Positions 8,888-17,733 of a stretch of 64,000 bases of DNA are shown in pieces (position 1 is the stretch's first letter; each line of letters opens with the position of its first letter). Both the position numbers and the translations under genes were made by a program. The notes under the pieces are model-generated. The model was not told where the DNA came from. It was given only the letters and a program-made list of their open reading frames with translations, and searched no databases. The stretch is taken from the NCBI RefSeq assembly GCF_904063065.1, contig NZ_CAJFCL010000002.1, forward strand, positions 186,001 to 250,000. The letters are read 5' to 3'. This DNA is from Pseudomonas paraversuta. GTDB lineage: Bacteria; Pseudomonadota; Gammaproteobacteria; Pseudomonadales; Pseudomonadaceae.

Positions 8888-11449
8888 ATGGGCTCCTCAA
8901 TCGTGAGTGCACAGAACTGGGCACTTGCACCTTTTCGTCCGCGCATATTGGGCATTTCCATAACCTGTGTATTCAGTTGCGTCGGGTATCAAGCCAGCGC
9001 ACAGGAAGTGCAATTCAATATTGACGTTCTGGATGTTAAAGATCGCGAAAATATGGACTTGGGCCAGTTTTCCCGTGGCGCTTATATCATGCCGGGCGAT
9101 TACACGATGCTCGTACGTATCAACAGGCAGGAACTGCCTGAACAGTCTGTGGTTTTTTATCCCTCAGAACAGGATGCAAATGAGAGTTCCGCCTGTCTCA
9201 GTCCGACGCTGGTGGAGCAGTTTGGTTTAATACCGGACATCAACAAAAAACTCACGTGGTGGCACCAGGGGCAATGCCTGTCACTGGACAGTCTGCCGGG
9301 TGCAACAGCCCGTGCTGAATTGGGCACTTCCAGCCTGATGGTAAACATACCGCAGGCTTATCTCGAATATGCCGTAGACACTTGGGATCCGCCGTCGCGT
9401 TGGGACGAAGGCATCCCCGGGCTGTTCGTTGACTATTACATGAATGGCCAAAGCCAGCGCCAGGAGCATGGCGGTGGTACCTCTTACAACCTGAGCGGTA
9501 ACGGCACCGTGGGGGCTAACATGGGCGCCTGGCGGCTACGTGCCGACTGGCAAACGCGGCTGGATCATCGGAGCAATGGTCAGGGCCCGGGCAATAGCTG
9601 GGACTGGAGCCGCTACTACGCCTACAAGGCTATTCCGACCCTTGGGGCGCAGTTTTCCCTGGGTGAAAACTTCCTGTATTCCGACATCTTTGACAGCTTT
9701 CGCTTTACCGGCGTCAGCCTGATCACCGATGACAGCATGCTGCCGCCTAACCTGCGTGGTTATGCCCCCGAAGTGGCAGGCGTGGCACGAACCAACGCCA
9801 AAGTGGTGATCACCCAGCAGGGCCGGGTGCTGTATGAAACCCAGGTCGCCTCGGGGCCGTTCCGTATTCAAGACATTAACGATGCCGTTTCCGGGCAACT
9901 GGATGTACGGGTAGAAGAGCAAGATGGCAGCGTGCAGACATTTACCGTCGATACTGCCAGCGTTCCCTACCTGACCCGGCCAGGGGCGGTGCGTTACAAG
10001 GTCAGCAGCGGTCGCCCCTCGGACTTCAGCCACAGTACCGATGGGCCCATGTTTATCACCGGTGAGGCTTCGTGGGGGGTGAGCAACGGCTGGTCGATTT
10101 ACGGCGGCGGTGTCGAAGGCGGTGATTACAAAGCCTTGGCCCTGGGGGTAGGGCGGGACCTGATGGCCTTTGGGGCATTGTCGTTTGACATTACCCAGTC
10201 GCGGGCCCGACTGCCTCAACTGGCGCAAGACACACTTAGCGGTGCTTCTTACCGGCTGCGCTATTCGAAAAACTTCGACAAATACGACAGTCAGGTGACC
10301 TTTGCCGGGTATCGCTTCTCGGAGAAGGACTACATGTCCATGAGCGATTATCTGGATGCCCGTAACTTCGGCACCCGCAATGAAAACAGTAAAGAACTGT
10401 ACAACATCAGTTTCAGGCAGAACTTCAGCGACAGCGGGTTGAGTACCTACCTCAACTACGACCATCAGACTTATTGGGATACCCAGGCCAACGACCGGTA
10501 CACCTTTACCTTGTCCAAGAGCCTGAGCTTCGGTCAGTTCAGGGGCATAAGCCTGTCGATGACGGCGTACCGCAACAAGTACAGCGGTGCCAATGATGAC
10601 GGCATGTATGTTTCGTTCTCAATGCCACTGGGTGGCGGCAGCAGTTCCGTTAGCTACAGCGGCAGCTATGACCGCGATGCCAACAGTCATCAGGTGGGCT
10701 ATTACGATCGTTTGGCTAATGGCGACAGCTATCAGCTCAATGGCGGCAGAAACAGTAACGGCACCACCGCCAGTGGTTTCTACACCCATGACGGAACTCT
10801 GGCGCGGGTCAATGCCAACACCAGCTACCAGGAGGGGGGGTATGCCTCGGTGGGTATGTCGCTGCAAGGCGGGGCAACGGCCACCTTGAAAGGCGCTGCG
10901 CTGCACCGCTCGAACATGGTTGGCGGCACTCGAATCCTGGTCGATACCGACGGCGTCGCGGACATCCCTATCTCGGGCTACGGCTCAGCCATCCGCACCA
11001 ACAGGTTTGGTAAAGCAGTGGTCACCGACGTCAACAGTTATCACCGCAACCAGCTCAGCATTGACGTTAACAAGTTGCCGGAAAACGCCGAAGTAGGGCG
11101 CTCGGTGACGCAAGCCACCTTGACCGAAGGGGCTATTGGCTATCGACGGTTCGAGGTGGTGTCCGGTGAGAAAGCGATGGTGGTGATCCAGCTGGGCGAT
11201 GGTTCAAGCGTTCCGTTTGGTGCCACGGTGAAAAACCACAAGGAGCAGGAGGTGGGCATCGTCAGTGACGATGGCAACGCCTACCTCAGCGGCATCAACC
11301 CTGGCGAGCAAATGAGCGTGCACTGGAATGGCCAGGCGCGGTGTGCGCTGCAGATGCCTGCGCAGATTGCCGAGGGCAGCATGGCAGAACTGGTGTTGCC
11401 GTGCACCCGGATACCCGCTGGCGATTCGCCAGAGAAAGCAGCGGGTTGA
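8888..11449 (+). CDS. Outer-membrane fimbrial usher (FimD/CupC3 family)
   Basis: The 853-residue usher forms the outer-membrane pore that recruits chaperone-subunit complexes and assembles the fimbria. A signal peptide ends at about YQASAQ. The N-terminal chaperone-binding domain follows (VQFNIDVLDVKDRENMDLGQ region), then the 24-strand beta barrel with an inserted plug domain, and the two C-terminal domains with the cysteine pair ARCALQMP...LVLPC. An earlier in-frame ATG at 8807 lies inside the upstream terminator hairpin and would place 27 non-signal residues before the signal peptide, so I chose the ATG at 8888; no strong ribosome binding site is visible for either. It resembles the Cup ushers of pseudomonads more than enterobacterial FimD in gene order. 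The chaperone follows 108 bp downstream. Confidence 0.94.
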   Translation: MGSSIVSAQNWALAPFRPRILGISITCVFSCVGYQASAQEVQFNIDVLDVKDRENMDLGQFSRGAYIMPGDYTMLVRINRQELPEQSVVFYPSEQDANESSACLSPTLVEQFGLIPDINKKLTWWHQGQCLSLDSLPGATARAELGTSSLMVNIPQAYLEYAVDTWDPPSRWDEGIPGLFVDYYMNGQSQRQEHGGGTSYNLSGNGTVGANMGAWRLRADWQTRLDHRSNGQGPGNSWDWSRYYAYKAIPTLGAQFSLGENFLYSDIFDSFRFTGVSLITDDSMLPPNLRGYAPEVAGVARTNAKVVITQQGRVLYETQVASGPFRIQDINDAVSGQLDVRVEEQDGSVQTFTVDTASVPYLTRPGAVRYKVSSGRPSDFSHSTDGPMFITGEASWGVSNGWSIYGGGVEGGDYKALALGVGRDLMAFGALSFDITQSRARLPQLAQDTLSGASYRLRYSKNFDKYDSQVTFAGYRFSEKDYMSMSDYLDARNFGTRNENSKELYNISFRQNFSDSGLSTYLNYDHQTYWDTQANDRYTFTLSKSLSFGQFRGISLSMTAYRNKYSGANDDGMYVSFSMPLGGGSSSVSYSGSYDRDANSHQVGYYDRLANGDSYQLNGGRNSNGTTASGFYTHDGTLARVNANTSYQEGGYASVGMSLQGGATATLKGAALHRSNMVGGTRILVDTDGVADIPISGYGSAIRTNRFGKAVVTDVNSYHRNQLSIDVNKLPENAEVGRSVTQATLTEGAIGYRRFEVVSGEKAMVVIQLGDGSSVPFGATVKNHKEQEVGIVSDDGNAYLSGINPGEQMSVHWNGQARCALQMPAQIAEGSMAELVLPCTRIPAGDSPEKAAG

Positions 11450-11557
11450 CTGCTTGCAACAACTACACCGGCTGCCCTGTGGCAGGCCATTGCGGCCTTC
11501 TCTTTAGCGGCCTGCCTTTGAAGTTTTTACAGAGATACAAACAGTGAGTAATAAAAG

Positions 11558-12313
11558 ATGAACATGTGTAGTAATCCTTTTTTTCGCGTGACTGGAGGCT
11601 TGTTGTTAGGCCTGCTGGGCCTGCAACAGGTGCAGGCGGCCGTGGCGCTGGACCGTACCCGGGCAGTGTTTAACGGTGGCGAAAAGTCCATCAGCCTCAG
11701 TATCAGCAATGACAACAAGACACTGCCTTACCTGGCACAAGGCTGGGTGGAAGATGCGCAGGGCAACAAGATTACCAGCCCGTTGACCGTACTCCCTCCG
11801 CTGCAGCGTCTGGAGCCGGGGGCTCAAAGCCAGGTCAAGATTCAGGCCTTACCGGCCGCCCATCAGTTAGTGCAGGACCGCGAGACGCTGTTCTATTTCA
11901 ACCTGCGTGAAATCCCGCCCAAGAGCGAAAAGCCCAACACCCTGCAGCTGGCACTGCAGACGCGCATCAAGCTGTTTTATCGGCCCAAGGCGCTGGGCGC
12001 AACCATCGGGATGGTGCCCTGGCAGGAACAACTGACGTTGAGCAAGCAGGGCGAAAAATACCAGGTGAATAACCCGACCCCGTATTACGTGACGATAGTC
12101 GACGCCGGCAGCAAACCCGGCCCCGCCGGCGCCGTGGGGTTTGAGCCGGTGATGGTGGCGCCACAGGGAAAAGAGATTCTGAACCTGGGGGTTTCCGTGC
12201 TGGGCCTGAACCCGGTGCTCACCTACGTCAATGACTACGGCGGTCGCCCGCAACTGCAGTTCACCTGTAGCGGAACTGAATGCAAGGCCGAGCCCGCCAA
12301 GAAAGAATTTTAA
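11558..12313 (+). CDS. Periplasmic fimbrial chaperone (PapD-like)
   Basis: The 251-residue periplasmic protein has two immunoglobulin-like domains. A signal peptide covers residues 1-27 (LLGLLGLQQVQA). The N-terminal domain begins VALDRTRAVFNGGEKSISL, with the conserved donor-strand patch, the lysine-containing SQVKIQALP strand and the LFYFNLREIPP motif typical of PapD/FimC. The C-terminal domain contains the conserved NPTPYYVTIV segment. It donates a strand to pilin subunits and brings them to the usher. The usher gene is upstream and a small ORF with a strong ribosome binding site begins 40 bp downstream, all on one operon. Confidence 0.94.
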   Translation: MNMCSNPFFRVTGGLLLGLLGLQQVQAAVALDRTRAVFNGGEKSISLSISNDNKTLPYLAQGWVEDAQGNKITSPLTVLPPLQRLEPGAQSQVKIQALPAAHQLVQDRETLFYFNLREIPPKSEKPNTLQLALQTRIKLFYRPKALGATIGMVPWQEQLTLSKQGEKYQVNNPTPYYVTIVDAGSKPGPAGAVGFEPVMVAPQGKEILNLGVSVLGLNPVLTYVNDYGGRPQLQFTCSGTECKAEPAKKEF

Positions 12314-12352
12314 CCGGCGTAACGGTGTCATGACCCGATGAAGGAGCCAGAC

Positions 12353-12532
12353 ATGCAACAGCAAACTAAAGGCAGTACCGGCGTGTTGCGTGGGTATGGT
12401 GCGTTGACAGACAGTTCCCGGACACTGGAGATGGGCATGGCAAACCAGGCTGTTCAGCCGCAAAGCATGGACGCCACCCGGGTCGCGCAAGCGAGGGCCG
12501 GTATAGCCCGACTGAGCATGCGATATGAGTAA
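12353..12532 (+). CDS. Unrecognised 59-residue protein in the fimbrial operon
   Basis: The ATG at 12353 is preceded at 6 bases by AAGGAG, the best ribosome binding site in this operon. The predicted protein is soluble, has no signal peptide or cysteine, is rich in Gln, Ala, Arg and Met, and begins MQQQTKGSTGVLRGYGAL. Its stop (TAA at 12530-12532) overlaps an ATG at 12525 in the frame of the next pilin, suggesting translational coupling. I recognise no family. Possibilities are a cytoplasmic regulator or assembly factor, or a short coupling ORF that delivers ribosomes to the minor pilin. The ribosome binding site and fit in the operon argue that it is translated. Confidence 0.5.
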   Translation: MQQQTKGSTGVLRGYGALTDSSRTLEMGMANQAVQPQSMDATRVAQARAGIARLSMRYE

Positions 12533-12542
12533 CGGGAGCGCT

Positions 12543-13064
12543 ATGGCCAGTGAAAAATCATGCCCGTATACCTGGCGTGTCCTCTACGTTGCCCTGTACG
12601 CCGCTCTGTTCGCATTGGGGGCGACAGCTCACCCGGCTCTGGCGGCCTCATCCAGCACCATCAACGTCACGGTCACCCTCACGGCAGCGCCGTGCGAGAT
12701 CAACAGCAACATGCTTATGGAAGTCAACTTCGGCAATGACGTGCTGACCACGCTGGTAGACGGTAACTATAAAAAAATGCCGGTGCCGTACACGGTGAAG
12801 TGCCCGCCTGATGCACCCAGTGCGATGAATATCCGCATAGAAGGCACGGGCGCGGCGTTTAACCACGACGTATTGACGACCAACATCACCGACTTCGGCA
12901 TTGCGATATCAAGTAACGGGACAGCCCTGCCGATCAACAGCTCTAAGGGCTTCACCTACCCGGACTGGCCGCAAATTGAAGCGGTACCGGTCAAGCGTCC
13001 AGGCGCCACTCTGAGTGGTGGTGTTTTCTCAGCGGGGGCAGTCATGAAGGTGGAGTACCGGTGA
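12543..13064 (+). CDS. Minor fimbrial subunit 1
   Basis: The 173-residue pilin-family protein has a signal peptide (about residues 1-34, ending PALA) and a mature domain starting SSSTINVTVTLTAAPCEINS. It has two conserved cysteines (APCEI, VKCPP) and the C-terminal beta-zipper ending MKVEYR. I prefer the ATG at 12543, preceded by GGGAG, over an in-frame ATG at 12525 that overlaps the small upstream ORF. The three consecutive minor subunits share the plan of a 170-residue pilin and the VPVKRPGATLSGG/VPIKRAGATLIEG motif seen in this and the next gene. Its GTGA overlap with the next gene shows tight coupling. Likely an adaptor or tip-proximal subunit. Confidence 0.88.
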   Translation: MASEKSCPYTWRVLYVALYAALFALGATAHPALAASSSTINVTVTLTAAPCEINSNMLMEVNFGNDVLTTLVDGNYKKMPVPYTVKCPPDAPSAMNIRIEGTGAAFNHDVLTTNITDFGIAISSNGTALPINSSKGFTYPDWPQIEAVPVKRPGATLSGGVFSAGAVMKVEYR

Positions 13065-13564
13065 ACAGGTGCGACGTGATGAAGCTTTATGCAGGCATGC
13101 TGTTGTTACTCGCTATTAGCGCATTGAGTGCGCCGGGCATGGCGGCGGACAATATGAAATTCTCCGGTACTCTGATTGAGCCGCCACCATGCACCATCAA
13201 TAACGACGGCCAGGTGGATGTTGATTTTGGTAACCGGGTGGGTGTGAAAAAAGTGGATGGCGTTAACTATCTGCAAGTGATGAATTACCAGATCAAATGT
13301 GATCCCAGTGTGAGTGCCCGGGACATGACCCTGGAAATCATGGGTACCCCCGCGGATTACGATGCCGCGGCAGTGAGCAGCAACGTGACCGACCTGGCGA
13401 TCCAGATCCAGCAAAACGGCGTGCCCTTTGAATTGAACAAGCCGATCCCCATCAGGCTGGCCAGCCCGCCGGTTCTGTCGGCCGTGCCGATCAAACGGGC
13501 AGGAGCAACGCTGATAGAAGGGCCGTTTGAGGCCACTGCGACCCTGCGGGCGGTGTACCAATGA
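13061..13564 (+). CDS. Minor fimbrial subunit 2
   Basis: The 167-residue pilin-family protein starts at a GTG overlapping the previous stop (GTGA); an ATG six codons later is a possible alternative. It has a signal peptide ending PGMAA, then DNMKFSGTLIEPPPCTINN with the first cysteine, the second in QIKCDPS, and a C-terminal strand ending LRAVYQ. It is closely related to the preceding subunit (DVDFGNRVGVKKVDG versus EVNFGNDVLTTLVDG), so the two genes probably arose by duplication. It overlaps the next subunit gene by ATGA. Confidence 0.88.
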   Translation: MNRCDVMKLYAGMLLLLAISALSAPGMAADNMKFSGTLIEPPPCTINNDGQVDVDFGNRVGVKKVDGVNYLQVMNYQIKCDPSVSARDMTLEIMGTPADYDAAAVSSNVTDLAIQIQQNGVPFELNKPIPIRLASPPVLSAVPIKRAGATLIEGPFEATATLRAVYQ

Positions 13565-14088
13565 GCCGGCGCACCAGGCATGTATATGTCCTGGCGCTAG
13601 TGTTGCTGCTAAACCCGCCGGCGCAGGCTGACAATGTTCGGTTACACGGCGTCCTGGTGGCAGAACCCTGCGTCATTGCGCCAGGGGGCGAGAGCGTGGC
13701 ACTGGACTTCGGCACGGTGATAGACAAGTACCTGTATACCAACCAGCGCACCCACGGCCAGCCAGTTGATATACGCCTGGCGAAGTGCGATGTGAGTCTG
13801 GGCAGAACGGTCAAGGTGACCTTCAGGGGTACTGAAAACCCGCATCTGAGCGGATTGCTGGCGATCGACGCTGCCAGCCAGGCCAAAGGCATTGCCATCG
13901 GCATGGAAACCCCGGCCGGTCAGAAGTTGCCGCTGAATAAGCCCGGCCAGGGCGTCCGGTTGGTTAACGGGAATAACACTGTGACGGTTCAGGCCTATGT
14001 GCAGGGTGAACCCGATGCAATTGCCAACAAGACTATTGAGCGTGGGCCGTTCAGTGGCATTGCCACGTTCAACCTGGAATATGAATAA
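13561..14088 (+). CDS. Minor fimbrial subunit 3
   Basis: The 175-residue pilin-family protein has a signal peptide ending PAQA and mature DNVRLHGVLVAEPCVIAPG. The second cysteine is in LAKCDVS, and the C-terminus FSGIATFNLEYE carries the penultimate tyrosine of the beta-zipper. It resembles the major subunit more than the two preceding subunits (shared KVTF and internal loop pattern AKGIAIGMET). It is last in the operon; a hairpin follows. As the final subunit it may be a tip or terminating pilin. Confidence 0.88.
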   Translation: MSRRTRHVYVLALVLLLNPPAQADNVRLHGVLVAEPCVIAPGGESVALDFGTVIDKYLYTNQRTHGQPVDIRLAKCDVSLGRTVKVTFRGTENPHLSGLLAIDAASQAKGIAIGMETPAGQKLPLNKPGQGVRLVNGNNTVTVQAYVQGEPDAIANKTIERGPFSGIATFNLEYE

Positions 14089-14251
14089 GGCTGTTAGTGA
14101 TTGGCTGGCGGCGTATGTCTGGCATCGACGGCAAAGGCTACAAGCGTCCGCTTGGGGTAGTTGGTAATACGCAGCCCTAGGCTAATATTGGCCCGCAAGC
14201 CCAAACAGCTAAGTAACAGATTTTAGGCGGCAGCAAGTCAGGGGTGGACAT

Positions 14252-14284
14252 GAGGGGCATATCACACGTTTGGATATGCCCCTC
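14252..14284. terminator. Hairpin between the convergent fimbrial and metallopeptidase genes
   Basis: GAGGGGCATATC and GATATGCCCCTC form a perfect 12-bp stem around a 9-base loop, placed between two convergent stops. There is no long T run on either side; a bidirectional terminator is the likeliest role. Confidence 0.6.
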
Positions 14285-14291
14285 AACCTCG

Positions 14292-15104
14292 TCAACGTTT
14301 ACCGGAGGCTGGCCACAAATGCTTGATCGCCTTTCTTTCATCAGCAGAAAAGCCTTTCCACTCATGGCCGGAGGTGTACATCACGTCATTGGGGTTCGGC
14401 TCGGGGCTGGTACCGGGCACTAACAGGTCCGGGAAACCAACTGGGAAGCTGCTATCCTCGCCTCCTGAGTGCGTCAGGCCCATGGCGTGCCCCATTTCAT
14501 GAACGATGGTGTTGTAATAAATTTCAGCTCCGAACTGCTCGTAATAGAAGTAATTAATATCGACCGACACGCCGACCTGGTAGCCCCATGGCCATTCGGC
14601 CCATCCCAATTGGCCGTCCTCTGTCCAGTACATATTTGCCTGACAGTTGGCTTCATCGGGAGTATCGACAAACTGAATATTGATACAAGACTCCAGGTCG
14701 GGGTTGTTCCATTCGTTTAGCGCCGCCTGGATAAAATCTTTCCATCCAGCATTGAAAATATCATTAACAAACACTTTGACGTTGCTCACTGCCGCGGGGG
14801 AGGCAATGTACCAAGGGTCTGGCGCCATGTAAGCCCGACCTTTTTTATGCTCTTCACTTTGTTGGTAGTTTTGCCATAACTCCTCGACGTGTTGACCCGT
14901 GATACGACGGCCGTTCGGCTCGATGATGAAGCCTTTTGGCACCACCTCTACGAACTCGGCTTTAAATCCCATCTTCGACAGGTATCCCAATTGCTTTTGG
15001 GTTTCCGGGCTCCACCGGTTATGTGCCGGTACACATTGGCAAACAGGCCCAAAGTGCGCTCCAGCCTTTTTTGAGCGGGTGGGGATTTTTTTAGGGGCAA
15101 TCAT
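14292..15104 (-). CDS. Matrixin/M57-like zinc metallopeptidase
   Basis: The 270-residue protein has the metzincin zinc motif HExxHxxGxxH at residues 202-212 (HEMGHAMGLTH) and a following Met-turn (NPNDVMYTSG), as in matrixin-like and M57 HEIGH-type peptidases. The domain covers about residues 110-265. A strong ribosome binding site (GGAGAGG, 7 bases before the ATG) fixes the start. The N-terminus is basic and lacks a Sec signal peptide or membrane helix, so export, if any, must use another route such as type I, II-independent or type VI. The first 100 residues match nothing I know. It faces the fimbrial operon tail to tail. Confidence 0.78.
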   Translation of the reverse strand: MIAPKKIPTRSKKAGAHFGPVCQCVPAHNRWSPETQKQLGYLSKMGFKAEFVEVVPKGFIIEPNGRRITGQHVEELWQNYQQSEEHKKGRAYMAPDPWYIASPAAVSNVKVFVNDIFNAGWKDFIQAALNEWNNPDLESCINIQFVDTPDEANCQANMYWTEDGQLGWAEWPWGYQVGVSVDINYFYYEQFGAEIYYNTIVHEMGHAMGLTHSGGEDSSFPVGFPDLLVPGTSPEPNPNDVMYTSGHEWKGFSADERKAIKHLWPASGKR

Positions 15105-15495
15105 AATTGAACCTCTCCATGGTGAGCATCGTTGATAAACGTATGGGTGGGACGGTGATGCTGAGGAAAAAACTAGCCGTCAGCCGTTAGATTTCAAGGG
15201 TGGCTTGAAGGCTGTTAAAGGTAGTCTGGCGAGCGGTTTGAGGTAACCGTTGGAGTTTGTAGGGTTGCTTTTAACAAAGTGGAGGTCGATGGATTCACTG
15301 ACTGTGGAGGTGGTGCAGTGAACTGGCTTTATAATTTTGGACACTTCAATCGGGCGCGACGATGGCGCTCAAACCTGAGGTGTTTGGATAGGCGTAAACC
15401 TTTCGAGCCAATTCAAGGTCCATGCCGCCAGTCTGGTGCTGGATGAGGGACAGCAAGTCCCTGGGGGCTCTGCCAAACTGGATATTGGCCCTGCT
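15105..15495. other. Intergenic region with no supported gene
   Basis: No open frame with a plausible ribosome binding site or recognisable protein sequence is seen. The first part is the promoter region of the metallopeptidase; the last part may contain decayed upstream sequence of the following lysozyme remnant. Confidence 0.4.
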
Positions 15496-15868
15496 ACCAC
15501 GCAGCAACGGCTGCAGATCCTCCCCCGGCGCCGGCCAATCAGCCGGCGTTTTTGTGTCCGCATTAAACACTGCCATGAGCCATTACCAGATCGTCAGTCT
15601 GAAGCGCGTGGCAGTTTTTATCGCCAAAATTGGTCATTGGTTCGGACAGTTACTCTATGTGCGCGAGCGGGGCAGCGACCTGTAACTGATTGAGTACAGC
15701 ACCGGCTCCCAGGCAAGGCGCTTGGGCAATACGCCCCGGACTGATGGCGCCGGTCAGAAGCATCGTGAGCGTGGCCTGATCCAGTTCTCCGGCCGGACTA
15801 ACCATGTCGAGTACCGCGAAGCCAGGGCCTCGAACACCGGCTGCGGTTTCTTGCGGCAAGCTGCTTAA
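15496..15868 (+). pseudogene. Decayed GH19 lysozyme/chitinase-like gene
   Basis: Stitching two frames recovers the N-terminal half of a glycoside hydrolase family 19 endolysin of the type common in Pseudomonas prophages and pyocin regions. TTQQRLQILP lies in one frame, then after a frameshift VFVSALNTAMSHYQIVS and VAVFIAKIGHWFGQLLYVRE. A TAA stop falls after RGSDL, then the same frame continues LIEYSTGSQARRLGNTP and GLIQFSGRTN. Intact relatives read AFLAQIGHESGQL; here the catalytic glutamate position of GHES is replaced (GHWF). Homology ends before the TAA at 15866. Frameshift, internal stop, active-site loss and missing C-terminal half all show a dead gene, a relic of a phage or tailocin lysis module. 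Confidence 0.75.
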
Positions 15869-16089
15869 AGCCTTTTATTCAGCCTTCGCAGAGTGTTGGC
15901 AATATTCCGTGAAAAATACTATGCGCTGGCAGGTGGCCCACGCTGTGCCCTTGAGCCCGGTTAGTCCGAAAGAGGTAAGTACCGACGGGGGAGGTTGTGA
16001 AAGGATTGAAAGGCCCGGGCTCCGGGTTCATGCAGGAGCCGATCCGGCGAAGTGCAGGGGTGCTTTTTAAACGTATGACAAGGAGATCA

Positions 16090-17733
16090 ATGTTGACGGA
16101 CGCCTTTGACTTTATCGTGGTGGGCTCCGGCTCGGCGGGCGGCACCTTGGCGGCGCGTCTCAGCGAAGACGGCCGCTACCGGGTGCTGGTGCTGGAGGCC
16201 GGCGGCAGTCACAAGCATTTTTTAGTCCGAATGCCCGCAGGTTGGGGAGCAATGACGTACAGCCCCAGATTTTCCTGGATGCACAAGACCGAGCCGGAAA
16301 AGTATGCCGGCGGCCGCCGCATGAAGATGCCCAGGGGCAAGCTCGTCGGCGGCTCGTCCTCGATCAACGGCATGATCTATATCCGCGGGCACGAGCAAGA
16401 TTACGCCGATTGGGTCGCGGCGGGCGCCACGGGCTGGAGTTGGCCGGAGCTGTTGCCGCACTTTGTGCGAACCGAAGATCAGCAGCGCATTCATAATGCC
16501 TGGCATGGCCGGGGCGGTCCGCTTTCGGCGAGCGACCTGCCGGCAGTGCACCCGTTGACGCACGCGATGGTTGACGCCGCCGTACAGGCGGGCCTGGAAC
16601 GGGTCGACGATTTCAATGATGGTCAGGCCAAGGGTGCGGGAGTCTTTCAGGTCAATTTCCGTGACGGTCGGCGCTCCTCGATTGCCAGCAATGCGATCGA
16701 GCCGGCCCTGCGCCGACCCAATTTCAAGCTGGTGATGCGGGCGATGGTGCAGCGGATTGTTTTTGAAGGGCTCTGCGCAACCGGCGTGGAATACAGCCTG
16801 CCTGATGGCAGCCGCCACCTCGCCAAGGCCCGGCGCGAAATATTGCTGTGCGCCGGGGCCGTACAGTCGCCTCAGTTGCTGATGGTCTCGGGCGTCGGGC
16901 CGGCTTCGCAGTTACAGGCTCTGGGTATCCCGGTTGTGGTGGACCTGCCCGGGGTGGGCGAAAACCTGCAGGACCACGTGAGTGCGCCGTTGTGCTGGAG
17001 GTTAAAACCGGGCGTGTGCGGGATGAACAGCCGGTTCCGTGGCGTGGGTCTGGCGGGCTCGGTACTGCGTTACCTGGCGAGCCGCACCGGGCCGATGACG
17101 AGCCCGCCCGCGGAATTCGGCTGCTACCTCAAGAGCGATCCCGATCTGGCGTATAACGATATTCAGGTATTCGGCCTGCCGATGACCGGCCAGAGCGATG
17201 GCGACAGCGACAAGGCCGCGCAACCGGACCGTTTCGAGGGCATGACGCTGGGGCCCTTTCAGGGGCGGCCGTTCTCACGCGGCCATGTACGACTCAAAAG
17301 CCGCGACATGGATCAACACCCGGCGATCACCATGAACTATCTGCACGACGCGCGTGACCGTCGTGCGCTGATCTGGTCATTGCGCTGGTTACGGGACATG
17401 GCGAAACAGCCGGCGCTGGCCGGATTGATCGACACTGAGGTCCGACCCGGCCCGCAGGTGCAGACCGACAAACAATGGCTGGACTGGATGGAGCCTTTGC
17501 TCACCACTGCCTATCACCCTGTGGGCACCTGCCGTATGGGGCATGCTGATGACCCGATGGCCGTCTGCACGCCTGATCTGCGTGTACGCGGGGTACAGGG
17601 TTTACGGGTAATCGATGCGTCGGTCATGCCCAATCTGATCTGCGGCAATACCAATGCCACGACTGTGGTGATTGGCGACAAGGGCGCCGATCTGGTCTTG
17701 GGGCACGCGCCGCTGGCGCCTCTGCATCTGTGA
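16090..17733 (+). CDS. GMC-family FAD-dependent oxidoreductase (choline/alcohol dehydrogenase type)
   Basis: The 547-residue glucose-methanol-choline oxidoreductase has an N-terminal FAD-binding Rossmann motif (IVVGSGSAGGTLAARL) and the GMC signature segments GKLVGGSSSINGMIYIRG and GAVQSPQLLMVSGVGP. The C-terminal catalytic histidine lies in YHPVGTCRMG, followed by GNTNATTVVIGDKGADL. It oxidises a primary alcohol; the substrate is not determinable. AAGGAG four bases before the ATG at 16090 fixes the start; the frame is open to 15997 but the extra residues are not family-like. Cytoplasmic, no signal peptide. Its stop overlaps a GTG of the next ORF (GTGA), so the serine hydrolase may be co-translated. 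Confidence 0.9.
   Translation: MLTDAFDFIVVGSGSAGGTLAARLSEDGRYRVLVLEAGGSHKHFLVRMPAGWGAMTYSPRFSWMHKTEPEKYAGGRRMKMPRGKLVGGSSSINGMIYIRGHEQDYADWVAAGATGWSWPELLPHFVRTEDQQRIHNAWHGRGGPLSASDLPAVHPLTHAMVDAAVQAGLERVDDFNDGQAKGAGVFQVNFRDGRRSSIASNAIEPALRRPNFKLVMRAMVQRIVFEGLCATGVEYSLPDGSRHLAKARREILLCAGAVQSPQLLMVSGVGPASQLQALGIPVVVDLPGVGENLQDHVSAPLCWRLKPGVCGMNSRFRGVGLAGSVLRYLASRTGPMTSPPAEFGCYLKSDPDLAYNDIQVFGLPMTGQSDGDSDKAAQPDRFEGMTLGPFQGRPFSRGHVRLKSRDMDQHPAITMNYLHDARDRRALIWSLRWLRDMAKQPALAGLIDTEVRPGPQVQTDKQWLDWMEPLLTTAYHPVGTCRMGHADDPMAVCTPDLRVRGVQGLRVIDASVMPNLICGNTNATTVVIGDKGADLVLGHAPLAPLHL

Noticed and set aside
9536..10465. 309-codon open frame antisense to the usher
   Set aside because: Shadow of the usher gene, no ribosome binding site or recognisable product.
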